Assembly (NCBI GenBank): GCA_905339165.1
Contig: CAJPFH010000009.1
Location: 1 to 55,115, forward strand
DNA: 55,115 nt
Origin: Flavobacteriales bacterium
GTDB taxonomy: Bacteria; Bacteroidota; Bacteroidia; Flavobacteriales_E; Vicingaceae
Direction of reading: 5' to 3'
Below, one piece after another: positions 1 through 7,377 of this stretch; positions within the stretch are counted from its first letter, which is position 1, and each line of letters begins with the position of its first letter. The position numbers and the translations under genes were made by a program. The notes below the pieces were generated by a model. It was given only the letters and a program-made list of their open reading frames with translations, was not told the DNA's origin and did no database searches.

Positions 1-1366
1 AAGTGGGGTCTGTGGGAAGAATACTTTTTATACCCACCGTAGGATTCGTGGTAGAAGATACGTCATTATTTTCTGCTAAAATGCCAATGGAAGAGGGAGC
101 GTTGGCATTTTGCAACACATGCAATTTAGCAGAAGGTGTAATGCAGGAAGTAGCTCCAATCATTACATTATCTACTGTTAAACTGCCTGAGTTGTTGCCA
201 AGAAAATGAAAATTATCGGTATTACTTAAATGAATAGCCCCACCACTACCACCAAAAGTAGTGGGCGAAATACAAGTGCCTAATCCACCGCCTCCGGGTG
301 TACTTTCAACATATATTACATCGCCAATAGCATTAACCGATAAAATACCCGAACCGGGATTAGCTATAGGTGTAACACTACTATTTAAATCGGTAAACCT
401 TAAACCGGTATTAAGAGGCCCTGGAGTAACAGCCGGAGAATTGATTTCGACTGTGTTGCCCGGATCCACACCGTTGGAATAAGGATTGGCAAAGTTTGCA
501 TCACCCCCAATACCGAAACGGGTTCCTACTGTTCCTATGATGGTTCCGTCAGAAATCATACGAGCTGTTTCAACACCTAATAGTCCACTAGCTGGTATGC
601 CTATGTTTTGAGCTGCGGTAAAACGAAAAACCAAACGATCCGGAATATTCGTTTGAACGGGGTTGTTACCCCAGTTTATAACCGATTCGGTGTTATCTGG
701 GGCTACTTCTCTTAAGCCAATATACATATTATCTGTACCCATGGTAGGTATTTCGCCTGTGGGAGAGCCGTACATCAACACTCCTTTGTTCATCCAGGGT
801 CTAAAGCCACTACCAGGAAAAGCATCTAAGCCAATATGTAAATAAGTTAAAGGATTATTGAGTTCGCCAATACCAACCCGAGCACGATTTAAAATATCTT
901 GTGTAATGTGCATTCTTGAAAAAGCACCCCCTGTATTAAATGTAAATCTACTACCTCCTTGTGTAGCTTGCAGTACAGTATTTACGCTGTTAGTCGGCAC
1001 AAACAGGCGAAACTTTTCGGTTAAGTTGTTGTTGTTTGCTCCTGTGTAAATACTCCAACTGTTGGCTACGGTATTGCTGCCATCGGTGCGAAAGAGGAAG
1101 CCGTTTAATGGACCATTAGGTGCACCCAATAAAAAATTGTTTACGTGAAGACGGGCTTGTAGACTAGGTACAGTTGGGAAATTTCCAATTCCGATTCCCG
1201 CTATAGTTGAAGGAAAAACATCAGTTCTTCCAATAGTGCCTAATGTATTAAACTGAGCATTACTTAACATTGGTAAACTTATCAAACATCCAATGATGAT
1301 TTTTTTAATTTTTTTACTCACAATAAATCTAATTTTTAGTGAGTTCGTGAATACTTCGTATTTCAT
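1..1366 (-). CDS. Surface/tail-fibre-like protein, partial (C-terminus beyond window)
   Basis: An open frame on the minus strand runs from an ATG at 1366 off the left edge, giving about 455 residues and no stop. A GTG at 1321 is an alternative start, and the stretch after it (MSKKIKKIIIGCLISLPMLS, then NAQ) is a clear signal peptide. The mature part is rich in Gly, Asn, Thr and Ser. It has phrases such as GDVIYVESTPGGGGLG and AKLHVLQNANAPSSIGILAE that I know from large Bacteroidota surface proteins annotated as tail-fibre-domain proteins, which often end in an S74-type intramolecular chaperone. That end is not visible here, so the assignment rests on style rather than on a domain. The gene lies 33 bp downstream of a T9SS type B protein on the same strand. 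Its GC content looks higher than its neighbours'. Function is unknown, probably an exported structural protein. Confidence 0.75.
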   Translation of the reverse strand, partial: MKYEVFTNSLKIRFIVSKKIKKIIIGCLISLPMLSNAQFNTLGTIGRTDVFPSTIAGIGIGNFPTVPSLQARLHVNNFLLGAPNGPLNGFLFRTDGSNTVANSWSIYTGANNNNLTEKFRLFVPTNSVNTVLQATQGGSRFTFNTGGAFSRMHITQDILNRARVGIGELNNPLTYLHIGLDAFPGSGFRPWMNKGVLMYGSPTGEIPTMGTDNMYIGLREVAPDNTESVINWGNNPVQTNIPDRLVFRFTAAQNIGIPASGLLGVETARMISDGTIIGTVGTRFGIGGDANFANPYSNGVDPGNTVEINSPAVTPGPLNTGLRFTDLNSSVTPIANPGSGILSVNAIGDVIYVESTPGGGGLGTCISPTTFGGSGGAIHLSNTDNFHFLGNNSGSLTVDNVMIGATSCITPSAKLHVLQNANAPSSIGILAENNDVSSTTNPTVGIKSILPTDPT

Positions 1367-1399
1367 AATTTTTAGTTTTAAATTATTTAGTAAATTGGG

Positions 1400-2860
1400 T
1401 TAGTTGAGGATTTGAACAAATCCTTTTTTTGTTTCATGTTCACCTCTTTTTTTTGTTAAGTTAATAATGTAGTAATAGGTGCCATCAGGTACTTTTTCTC
1501 CTGCATTGGTTCGCCCATCCCATAATTCAACAATTCTTTCATTTTCAATTTTCAATTCTCCTGTTTTTAATTCACTTCCCCATCGGTTGTAAATTTTCCA
1601 ATTTATTTCTTCGTATCCAGTTAAGTTAACGCTAAACACATCGTTTATTCCGTCATTGTTGGGAGTAAAAACATTAGGAAAAGTTGATTCCATTATTGTA
1701 GTTGTGTCTATTTTTTTATTTGTGTCTGAGCATAATTCAGGAGGTAAAGTATTGAAATAACTTTGAATAAAATCGGTTATCCCTATACCACTTTGTTTTC
1801 CGTCTAAAGAAATATTAAACCTATTTACGATAGTTGATGTTAATATAATATTTGGATTAACAATTGTCGAAATAGAATCTTTTCCAATAGAACTAATTAT
1901 TAATGTGTTGTCTATTGCATTTGAAATAGAAGCATATGTTGCATTATCAGCGTAAATATCATAATAAACAATTAATGATGCTGGGATATTTGTAGAATTA
2001 ATGTCAAATTGTATGATAGTATTACCGCTTCTTGTAAAATATAATTTGCTATTATCATTACTAAAACAAGTGCCATAACCACCATCTGGAAGATTAACAA
2101 AATCAGATAATAAACCATCTTTAAAATCAAACAATTCAGATAATCCTCCGTAATTAAAAGATGCAAATTTTTTTCCGTTAGGAGAAAACCTCATATAAGA
2201 AACAAAATCAGTATAAATTCCTCCAATAGAAGAAATAATAGGTGTTGTATTAATTCCAGTTGCGTCTAAGAAATAGCATACATAATTATTAGTGTTATAC
2301 TCGTGACTCATAATCCATACACCCGTTTTATCACAATTGTAGGTTGCGGTTAAACCTTCGGTGCTTGGGGTGTATAGTAATTTATTTTTTTGTGTAGGTA
2401 TTACATCACCCAATCCTCCATTTAAATTTATGTTTATTACATTATATCGTAAACCAAATGCACCAAAATTTTCCCAACAATCAGTAGTAAACACATAATA
2501 TAAACTATCATTGTTTGGTTGAGGAATAATTATGCTTGCTTGTGAAGAACTTCCTAAAATTGGGCAACCTGTTAGTTGTGTGCCATTTGGCATAGGATTG
2601 TGGTTTCTATCCCAAATTGTATCGCCATCCGTGTAAAATAATAAATTTCCTGCGGTATCGCTCATAGCAGCACATCCTTCTGATGTATGTAAAGCCCCAT
2701 TAGTAACCGCCACCGGGCTACCGCTGCTGAAATCTAAGCCTGCCCCATTGCCAAAATACCAGTGTGTGGCACGTTTGGCTTCGGGGTGTTGGGCAAGAGA
2801 AATATTAAATGTTAAGTTGTAAATGCTAAATAAGAGGAATATTTTGTAAAATGAGTTCAT
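1400..2860 (-). CDS. Exported propeller-like protein with T9SS type B (CHU_C) sorting domain
   Basis: This protein has 486 residues. The frame is open further upstream, but the ATG at 2860 places a signal peptide (MNSFYKIFLLFSIYNLTF, then NISLAQ) exactly at the N-terminus, so I use it. The N-terminal region carries THWYFGNGAGLDF and EGCAAMSDTAGNLLFYTDG, the opening of a Bacteroidota family that looks like a repeated beta-propeller. The last 90 or so residues begin FPNVFTPNNDGINDVF and end in a Lys-rich strand. This is the gliding-motility-associated C-terminal domain used as a type B signal for the type IX secretion system. The protein should therefore cross the outer membrane and be released or attached at the cell surface. 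Substrate or binding partner is unknown. Confidence 0.88.
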   Translation of the reverse strand: MNSFYKIFLLFSIYNLTFNISLAQHPEAKRATHWYFGNGAGLDFSSGSPVAVTNGALHTSEGCAAMSDTAGNLLFYTDGDTIWDRNHNPMPNGTQLTGCPILGSSSQASIIIPQPNNDSLYYVFTTDCWENFGAFGLRYNVININLNGGLGDVIPTQKNKLLYTPSTEGLTATYNCDKTGVWIMSHEYNTNNYVCYFLDATGINTTPIISSIGGIYTDFVSYMRFSPNGKKFASFNYGGLSELFDFKDGLLSDFVNLPDGGYGTCFSNDNSKLYFTRSGNTIIQFDINSTNIPASLIVYYDIYADNATYASISNAIDNTLIISSIGKDSISTIVNPNIILTSTIVNRFNISLDGKQSGIGITDFIQSYFNTLPPELCSDTNKKIDTTTIMESTFPNVFTPNNDGINDVFSVNLTGYEEINWKIYNRWGSELKTGELKIENERIVELWDGRTNAGEKVPDGTYYYIINLTKKRGEHETKKGFVQILN

Positions 2861-2943
2861 TGTTTTTTTAATAGCCAATGTACTTATTTTTCGATTAAAA
2901 TTTGTTCTAACTGAGCAAGTTTTTAATGATTGGGTTATAGAAG

Positions 2944-2951
2944 CAAAACTA
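2944..2951 (-). promoter_or_regulatory. Candidate -7 box for the type B secreted protein gene
   Basis: Read on the minus strand this is TAGTTTTG, matching the Bacteroidota -7 consensus TAnnTTTG, about 83 bases before the ATG at 2860. I see no convincing TTG-type -33 box at the usual spacing, so this is a weak call. Confidence 0.25.
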
Positions 2952-2968
2952 ACGCACATGGGTTATAT

Positions 2969-3538
2969 TTAGATTTTTAATAAACCCCTAAACCCCCTGG
3001 AAGAGTAATACGATTCGGCTCCATTATGGTAAATAAATACGTTTCCATAGCGATAGTCTCCAAAAATGGCTCCGCCTAGTTTTCGTATTTCAGAGGGAGT
3101 TTTTAACCAACTAGATGTTTTAGTATCAAATTTTCCGAGTTGCTGTAGTTTGCGATATTGTTCTTCTGTAAGCAGTTCTATTCCCATTTCTAAGGCCATG
3201 CCCATGGCACTGTTTTTGGGTTTGTGTTCTTTTCTCGATGCTAGTGCTTCTTGGTCGTAACATAGGCTTCTGCGGTTTTTGGGGCTTTCTTCAGAACAAT
3301 CACAAAAAATAAATTCGTTTGTTTTTTTATCGTATTCAATTACATCGGGTTCACCCCCTGTTTCTTCCATTTTATAAAGTACTCCTAATTTTTTTTGGCT
3401 TGCTTTTAATTTAGTTTCAATCTCATTCCACTTTACTCCTTCGTGCCGATTCATATTTTTTTCGAATCGAATTTTTAAGAGATTTAAAAATTCATTTTGC
3501 AGAATTTGTGGTATGTCTTTTTTATTCAATGTGGCCAT
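2969..3538 (-). CDS. DUF4256 family protein
   Basis: This protein has 189 residues from the ATG at 3538 (MATLNKKDIPQ). The frame stays open to 3640, but that extension would be translated from the hairpin that ends the upstream TonB gene, so I reject it. I recognise the DUF4256 family from its near-invariant blocks: NMNRHEGVKW, ETGGEPDVIEYDKKT, DCSEESPKNRRSLCYD, GIELLTEEQYR and FIYHNGAESYYSSRGFRG. The length is normal for the family. These are soluble cytoplasmic proteins of unknown biochemical role. There is no signal peptide. The conserved Cys, Glu and Asp residues could form a catalytic site, but that is inference. The gene sits between two exported-protein genes and appears to be its own transcription unit. 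Confidence 0.9.
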   Translation of the reverse strand: MATLNKKDIPQILQNEFLNLLKIRFEKNMNRHEGVKWNEIETKLKASQKKLGVLYKMEETGGEPDVIEYDKKTNEFIFCDCSEESPKNRRSLCYDQEALASRKEHKPKNSAMGMALEMGIELLTEEQYRKLQQLGKFDTKTSSWLKTPSEIRKLGGAIFGDYRYGNVFIYHNGAESYYSSRGFRGLLKI

Positions 3539-3604
3539 TATTTGTTTTCGTTTATCTATAAGGAATGATTGAGCATAAAAATAAGCAAAAATTTTATTCT
3601 TAAA

Positions 3605-3638
3605 GCAAAAATGCGGCTCTGTACAAGCCGCATTTTGC
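3605..3638 (-). terminator. Hairpin terminator after the TonB receptor gene
   Basis: The arms GCAAAATGCGGCT and AGCCGCATTTTTGC pair almost perfectly on the minus strand, with one bulged A and a 7-base loop. The hairpin lies 25 bases beyond the stop of the TonB-dependent receptor at 3664. T-rich sequence runs through its distal arm and beyond. Confidence 0.75.
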
Positions 3639-3663
3639 AAAAAGAACTTATTACGAATGGCAG

Positions 3664-6069
3664 CTAAAAAGTAGCTTTTAAAGCAATAATTAAATTTCGG
3701 CCGGGGGCTACAATTCCCGATGAATAAGGCCTATATCTTAAATCGGTAATATTTTCAACTCCTCCTGAAACAGAAAAATAGTTTGTAAGTTGATACATTA
3801 GTTTAAAATTTAAGGTAAACCATTCGGGCGAATAGGGTTTTCCATTTACATCTATGGCATACATATAATCTTTTGCTTTTTCTTCCGGTGCAAGCCAATT
3901 ATTACTTACATAGGTGTTATAAATTCCGTACAAATCGGCTTTTATTTTGTTGTTGGCGTAAGTAATGTGTGTGGTTAAAAACCAAGGAGCCGCATGGCGT
4001 AATGGTTCCATATCGCCATTATCTAATTCTTCCATGCCTAACTGGTAATTAAATCGAGAAGAAATGCCAATACCTTCGGGTAAAGAAACTTCTAAACCAG
4101 CCTGAATGCCATAAACATAAGCGAAAGCAGCATTTTGAATGGCTTCTACTTTGCTTAATTGCCCATCGTATAAAATACTATCTTTTCCATTTAGTTTAAA
4201 ATCTCTGCGAACCAAAGCATCTTGAAGCAGGGTGTAAAACCCGGTAGCATCTATTTTTACAAAATCGGAAATGGTTTTGGCAATTCCAACCTCCAAATTG
4301 TAGGCATATTCAGGGCTTAAGTTGGGATTAGGAACAATAACCGAACCGGGAGAAGAATCGAAGACTTTTCCAACATCATCGATGTTAGGAGAGCGGAACC
4401 CGCTGGAAGCATTAATGCTAAACAACCAAGTTTTAAAGGGATTGTAAACAAAACCCAAATTGCCTGTAAGGGCATTGTTACTCATGCCTGCTGTTGTAAA
4501 CGGAAAAGGGTAAAAGGTGGTATCGAATGTTGCATTTAGGTTTACCGTGTTGTATCTTGCTCCCGTTTGTATATAAAATTTATCGGAGAAATTAAGCCGG
4601 TAATTTAGGTAGGCTGCATACGAGTTCCATTCCGAGCCATTAGGGTAACGTGTGGGACCCGGAATACTCTCATTTTTTTTAACATTTACATCTTCTCCAA
4701 AAGAACCTACTTGGTTTAGAACAGCCTCTACTCCGTAGAAAATTCTGTGCATTTTGCCAATGTTTTTATCGAAATCTACATTAGCAGAAAGAGCATTCAC
4801 TTGTTCTTTTCGTATTCTGCGGGTGCTTTTGTTTAAATCACGGTCTATACGGCTTTCCTCAAAAAATTGATGTGCCAATGTGAGCCGCAAATGGTCGTAA
4901 AAAAAGGAGTCGGCATAGTGGTTTACCTGCAGGTTATTCATTATCCAAATTTGGGGCCCGTAGTTCCATTCGGCCGAACGCAGCGTGTTGCCTTTAGGGC
5001 GAATAAGCCTATCGTATCGGGAGTAATTGGAAGTAGCGGAATAATGAAATCCATAAACCACATCCCAACGATGGTTTGGTTTAAAACGAATTTTCTGCAT
5101 CAGGTTGTACTGGCTGTAACCTGTAGGAATTTGAAGGAGAGGATTAGAATTAAAAAACACACTATCTACCCCATTAATGGTTTTAACGTAGCGAGTTCTT
5201 AAGTATTCGTCAGGACCGTATTGCCCCATACGCAAATCATCGTAATCGGAAAATGTAGCACTGGTTGTAAATGCCCATTTGTTAAAACCAAGATTTAAAT
5301 GAAGATGATTGGTTTTTTCGAAGTTTGCCGAGGTATAACGGGTGCTAAAACTACCATTCAATACAGCTTTATTTGTATCGGAAAGCGTAGGAGAAAGTGT
5401 AAAAAAATTCATAACCCCTCCAATAGCATCGCTTCCGTACATTACCGATCCGGGTCCAAAAAGGATTTCAGTTTTTGCAATGGTAAAAGGATCTAAAGAG
5501 ATTACATTTTGAACATTACCCCCTCTAAAAATGGCTGTATTCATTCTAACTCCATCAATAGTAAGCAATACTCTATTCGTTGCAAAACCTCTAATCATAG
5601 GGCTTCCGCCTCCTGTTTGGCTTTTTTGAATGTATATATCACCTGAAAGTGCTAACATATCGGCTGCTGTTTGCGGATTATGCAACATCACCTCTTTAGG
5701 CTCAATAGCAGTAATTTTAATAGGGACTTCTTTTTTTGTTTGCTCGTTTCTGGAAGCGGAAACTACTAATGCATCTAAGGAAACCAAATTTTCGGTGAGT
5801 AAAATCTCTCCTTTTTCTTTTAGTTGAGAATAACTAAGAATTTTGGTTTTATACCCCATAAATCGAATGTAAACAGTATCTATGTTTTTAAAAGCACCGA
5901 TATCTGCTTTGCCTTTTGCATTGGTGGTAGTGGCTATTTGTTGCGTTTTATCATAAATAACAGCCTTTTCTAAGGGTAAAAGGGTTACCTTATCTTTTAC
6001 GGTAATTGTTTGTGCTGTTGCATTAATACACCACGCACCCACACACCACATAAAAATTATTTTTTTCAT
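3664..6069 (-). CDS. TonB-dependent outer-membrane receptor with carboxypeptidase-like N-terminal domain
   Basis: This protein has 801 residues starting at an ATG, with signal peptide MKKIIFMWCVGAWCINATAQ. Residues about 21-95 form the CarboxypepD_reg-like beta-sandwich common in Bacteroidota receptors. Residues about 100-230 are the plug, with MIRGFATNRVLLTIDGVRMN and GPGSVMYGSDAIGGVMNF, which resembles the heme/hemoglobin (HmuR/CirA-like) receptor group. The rest is a 22-stranded barrel ending in an aromatic residue (IALKATF). It imports a ligand across the outer membrane using TonB energy. The ligand could be heme, a siderophore or another metal complex, and the sequence does not decide. 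The gene lies 71 bp downstream of a small unknown gene on the same strand and is followed by a strong hairpin terminator. Confidence 0.92.
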   Translation of the reverse strand: MKKIIFMWCVGAWCINATAQTITVKDKVTLLPLEKAVIYDKTQQIATTTNAKGKADIGAFKNIDTVYIRFMGYKTKILSYSQLKEKGEILLTENLVSLDALVVSASRNEQTKKEVPIKITAIEPKEVMLHNPQTAADMLALSGDIYIQKSQTGGGSPMIRGFATNRVLLTIDGVRMNTAIFRGGNVQNVISLDPFTIAKTEILFGPGSVMYGSDAIGGVMNFFTLSPTLSDTNKAVLNGSFSTRYTSANFEKTNHLHLNLGFNKWAFTTSATFSDYDDLRMGQYGPDEYLRTRYVKTINGVDSVFFNSNPLLQIPTGYSQYNLMQKIRFKPNHRWDVVYGFHYSATSNYSRYDRLIRPKGNTLRSAEWNYGPQIWIMNNLQVNHYADSFFYDHLRLTLAHQFFEESRIDRDLNKSTRRIRKEQVNALSANVDFDKNIGKMHRIFYGVEAVLNQVGSFGEDVNVKKNESIPGPTRYPNGSEWNSYAAYLNYRLNFSDKFYIQTGARYNTVNLNATFDTTFYPFPFTTAGMSNNALTGNLGFVYNPFKTWLFSINASSGFRSPNIDDVGKVFDSSPGSVIVPNPNLSPEYAYNLEVGIAKTISDFVKIDATGFYTLLQDALVRRDFKLNGKDSILYDGQLSKVEAIQNAAFAYVYGIQAGLEVSLPEGIGISSRFNYQLGMEELDNGDMEPLRHAAPWFLTTHITYANNKIKADLYGIYNTYVSNNWLAPEEKAKDYMYAIDVNGKPYSPEWFTLNFKLMYQLTNYFSVSGGVENITDLRYRPYSSGIVAPGRNLIIALKATF

Positions 6070-6140
6070 ATGTGAGATTTTTTATTGTTGAAATAAAAAT
6101 TATTTTATCTTTTCGTATTTTGCTTGTGCGAAAAGGTATT

Positions 6141-6698
6141 TTATGAAAAAAATAAATCGGGAGGAGAATAAGGTGGAGTAAGATAAGAGGTGTAATTATC
6201 CCATTCATTAGCAATAAAATAATTGAATGGGCTAGAAAATTCGCTAAAGTTCAATTGGGCAAATGATTCACAAAACAAAGAAGAGGCAAAAAGCAATAAA
6301 CTATTTCCTTTTTTACTCTTATTAGGTAGATTGTTGGTATTTCCCATGTTTAAATCTACTAACCGATCTAGTTGTTTAAAGAGTTCTGCCTCTTGTTTAT
6401 CATTGATGCAGACCAAGGTTATTTGTTCCATTTCTTCCGTTCTGGTAACTACATCAAACATCTCGTTTCCTAGTTTAAATTCTTTGTCTTTTTTTATCCA
6501 TTGTAGGCTTTTATATTGTTTGCTGGTAATATTGAAAGTTACTAATTCGTTTTCGGGCACACCGGCTTTAAGTTTAAGTTTTATACTACGTTTAACCTGT
6601 TTTTTGGATAATTCGAAAGCAATAAAACCACCCGCCAATGTATGAAAGATTGAGAGCAACAGCAGTACAGATATAGGAATGAGTAAATATTGTTTCAC
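6141..6698 (-). CDS. Hypothetical membrane-anchored or exported protein upstream of TonB receptor
   Basis: This protein has 185 residues and starts at GTG (6698), as there is no usable ATG before the conserved-looking core. Residues 4-28 are a hydrophobic segment (LLIPISVLLLLSIFHTLAGG), so it is exported or anchored. The middle (about 30-120) is charged and may form a small folded domain. The C-terminal tail is low in charge and ends in a Pro/aromatic run (TPPYSPPDLFFS). I do not recognise the family. Small exported proteins with a Pro-rich end often precede TonB receptors in Bacteroidota (the HYC_CC_PP group, for example), but the HYC and CC motifs of that group are absent. A role as a partner of the receptor is inferred only from position. 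The gene follows recO by 16 bp. Confidence 0.75.
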   Translation of the reverse strand: MKQYLLIPISVLLLLSIFHTLAGGFIAFELSKKQVKRSIKLKLKAGVPENELVTFNITSKQYKSLQWIKKDKEFKLGNEMFDVVTRTEEMEQITLVCINDKQEAELFKQLDRLVDLNMGNTNNLPNKSKKGNSLLLFASSLFCESFAQLNFSEFSSPFNYFIANEWDNYTSYLTPPYSPPDLFFS

Positions 6699-6703
6699 AG
6701 AAA

Positions 6704-6711
6704 CAAAGATA
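6704..6711 (-). promoter_or_regulatory. Candidate -7 box immediately before the GTG-start gene
   Basis: Minus-strand TATCTTTG matches TAnnTTTG and ends only 5 bases before the GTG at 6698, so the transcript would have almost no leader. No TTG-type -33 box is seen about 20 bases further upstream, which lies in recO. Confidence 0.35.
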
Positions 6712-6714
6712 GTA

Positions 6715-7377
6715 CTAAACCAATACTTCTTCGAGTATGGCAGCCGATTTTATTTCTTTGAAGCCGGGTAAGTGAAATTTAAAGTAGTCGATTAGATTTT
6801 TTAAGGCTTCTCTTCTTTCTTGGTTGGTAAAGGAAATTTGATTCATTTCGGTAAAATTGCAGCGGTAAAGAGTGAGTAATTTTTCGGGCAATAAAATCGG
6901 TTCGTTGTGAATAGAAGAATAGCCGGGAGCAAAACCCATATAAGCACTTAGTTTAAGCAGCAAAAGAAGAGGAAAGTTGCTGATGTTTTCATCGCTAATA
7001 TCTAGGTATTGCAGAGCACTGTGCAAAAAGGAAAATAATGCAGGGTTTGATTCTTGCTCACGAAGTGTGGTTATAAGTACTTCGTTTAAAAAAAACAGAA
7101 CAGAGATTTTATAAATGTTATTACCTGCATTTACATAAGCATAATCGAATCGAACTTCTTTTAGAAATTGGATGGATTTTTTTTCTTTGTTTTCAAAAAC
7201 GATTTCGAGTAAAGAAAGGGGTTGAAAAAATGCAGTTTTCTTACCTTTTTTGGCTCGATACATGCCGCTTACGGCAAATGCAAGAGTCCCATCGGTTTCG
7301 GTAAAAAGTTTAACAAGATTTCTTTTTTCGTTTAGCGGAATAGTTTGTAAAAATATGGCTTTAGTGGAGGTAAGCAT
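6715..7377 (-). CDS. recO: DNA repair protein RecO
   Basis: This protein has 220 residues. RecO binds single-stranded DNA and, with RecR, loads RecA onto SSB-coated gaps. The N-terminal OB-fold is clear (TKAIFLQTIPLNEKRNLVKLFTETDGTLAFAVSGM), followed by the FFQPLSLLEIVF strand typical of the family. The helical C-terminal part has no zinc-finger cysteine cluster, as in many Bacteroidota RecO proteins. The ATG at 7377 directly abuts the stop codon of porZ (TAA then ATG with no gap), so the two genes are almost certainly cotranscribed and translationally coupled. Confidence 0.92.
   Translation of the reverse strand: MLTSTKAIFLQTIPLNEKRNLVKLFTETDGTLAFAVSGMYRAKKGKKTAFFQPLSLLEIVFENKEKKSIQFLKEVRFDYAYVNAGNNIYKISVLFFLNEVLITTLREQESNPALFSFLHSALQYLDISDENISNFPLLLLLKLSAYMGFAPGYSSIHNEPILLPEKLLTLYRCNFTEMNQISFTNQERREALKNLIDYFKFHLPGFKEIKSAAILEEVLV

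Noticed and set aside
2861..2959. 33-residue extension of the type B protein
   Set aside because: It would bury the signal peptide; the ATG at 2860 fits far better.
3539..3640. N-terminal extension of the DUF4256 frame
   Set aside because: It would translate the terminator hairpin of the TonB gene; the family starts near the ATG at 3538.
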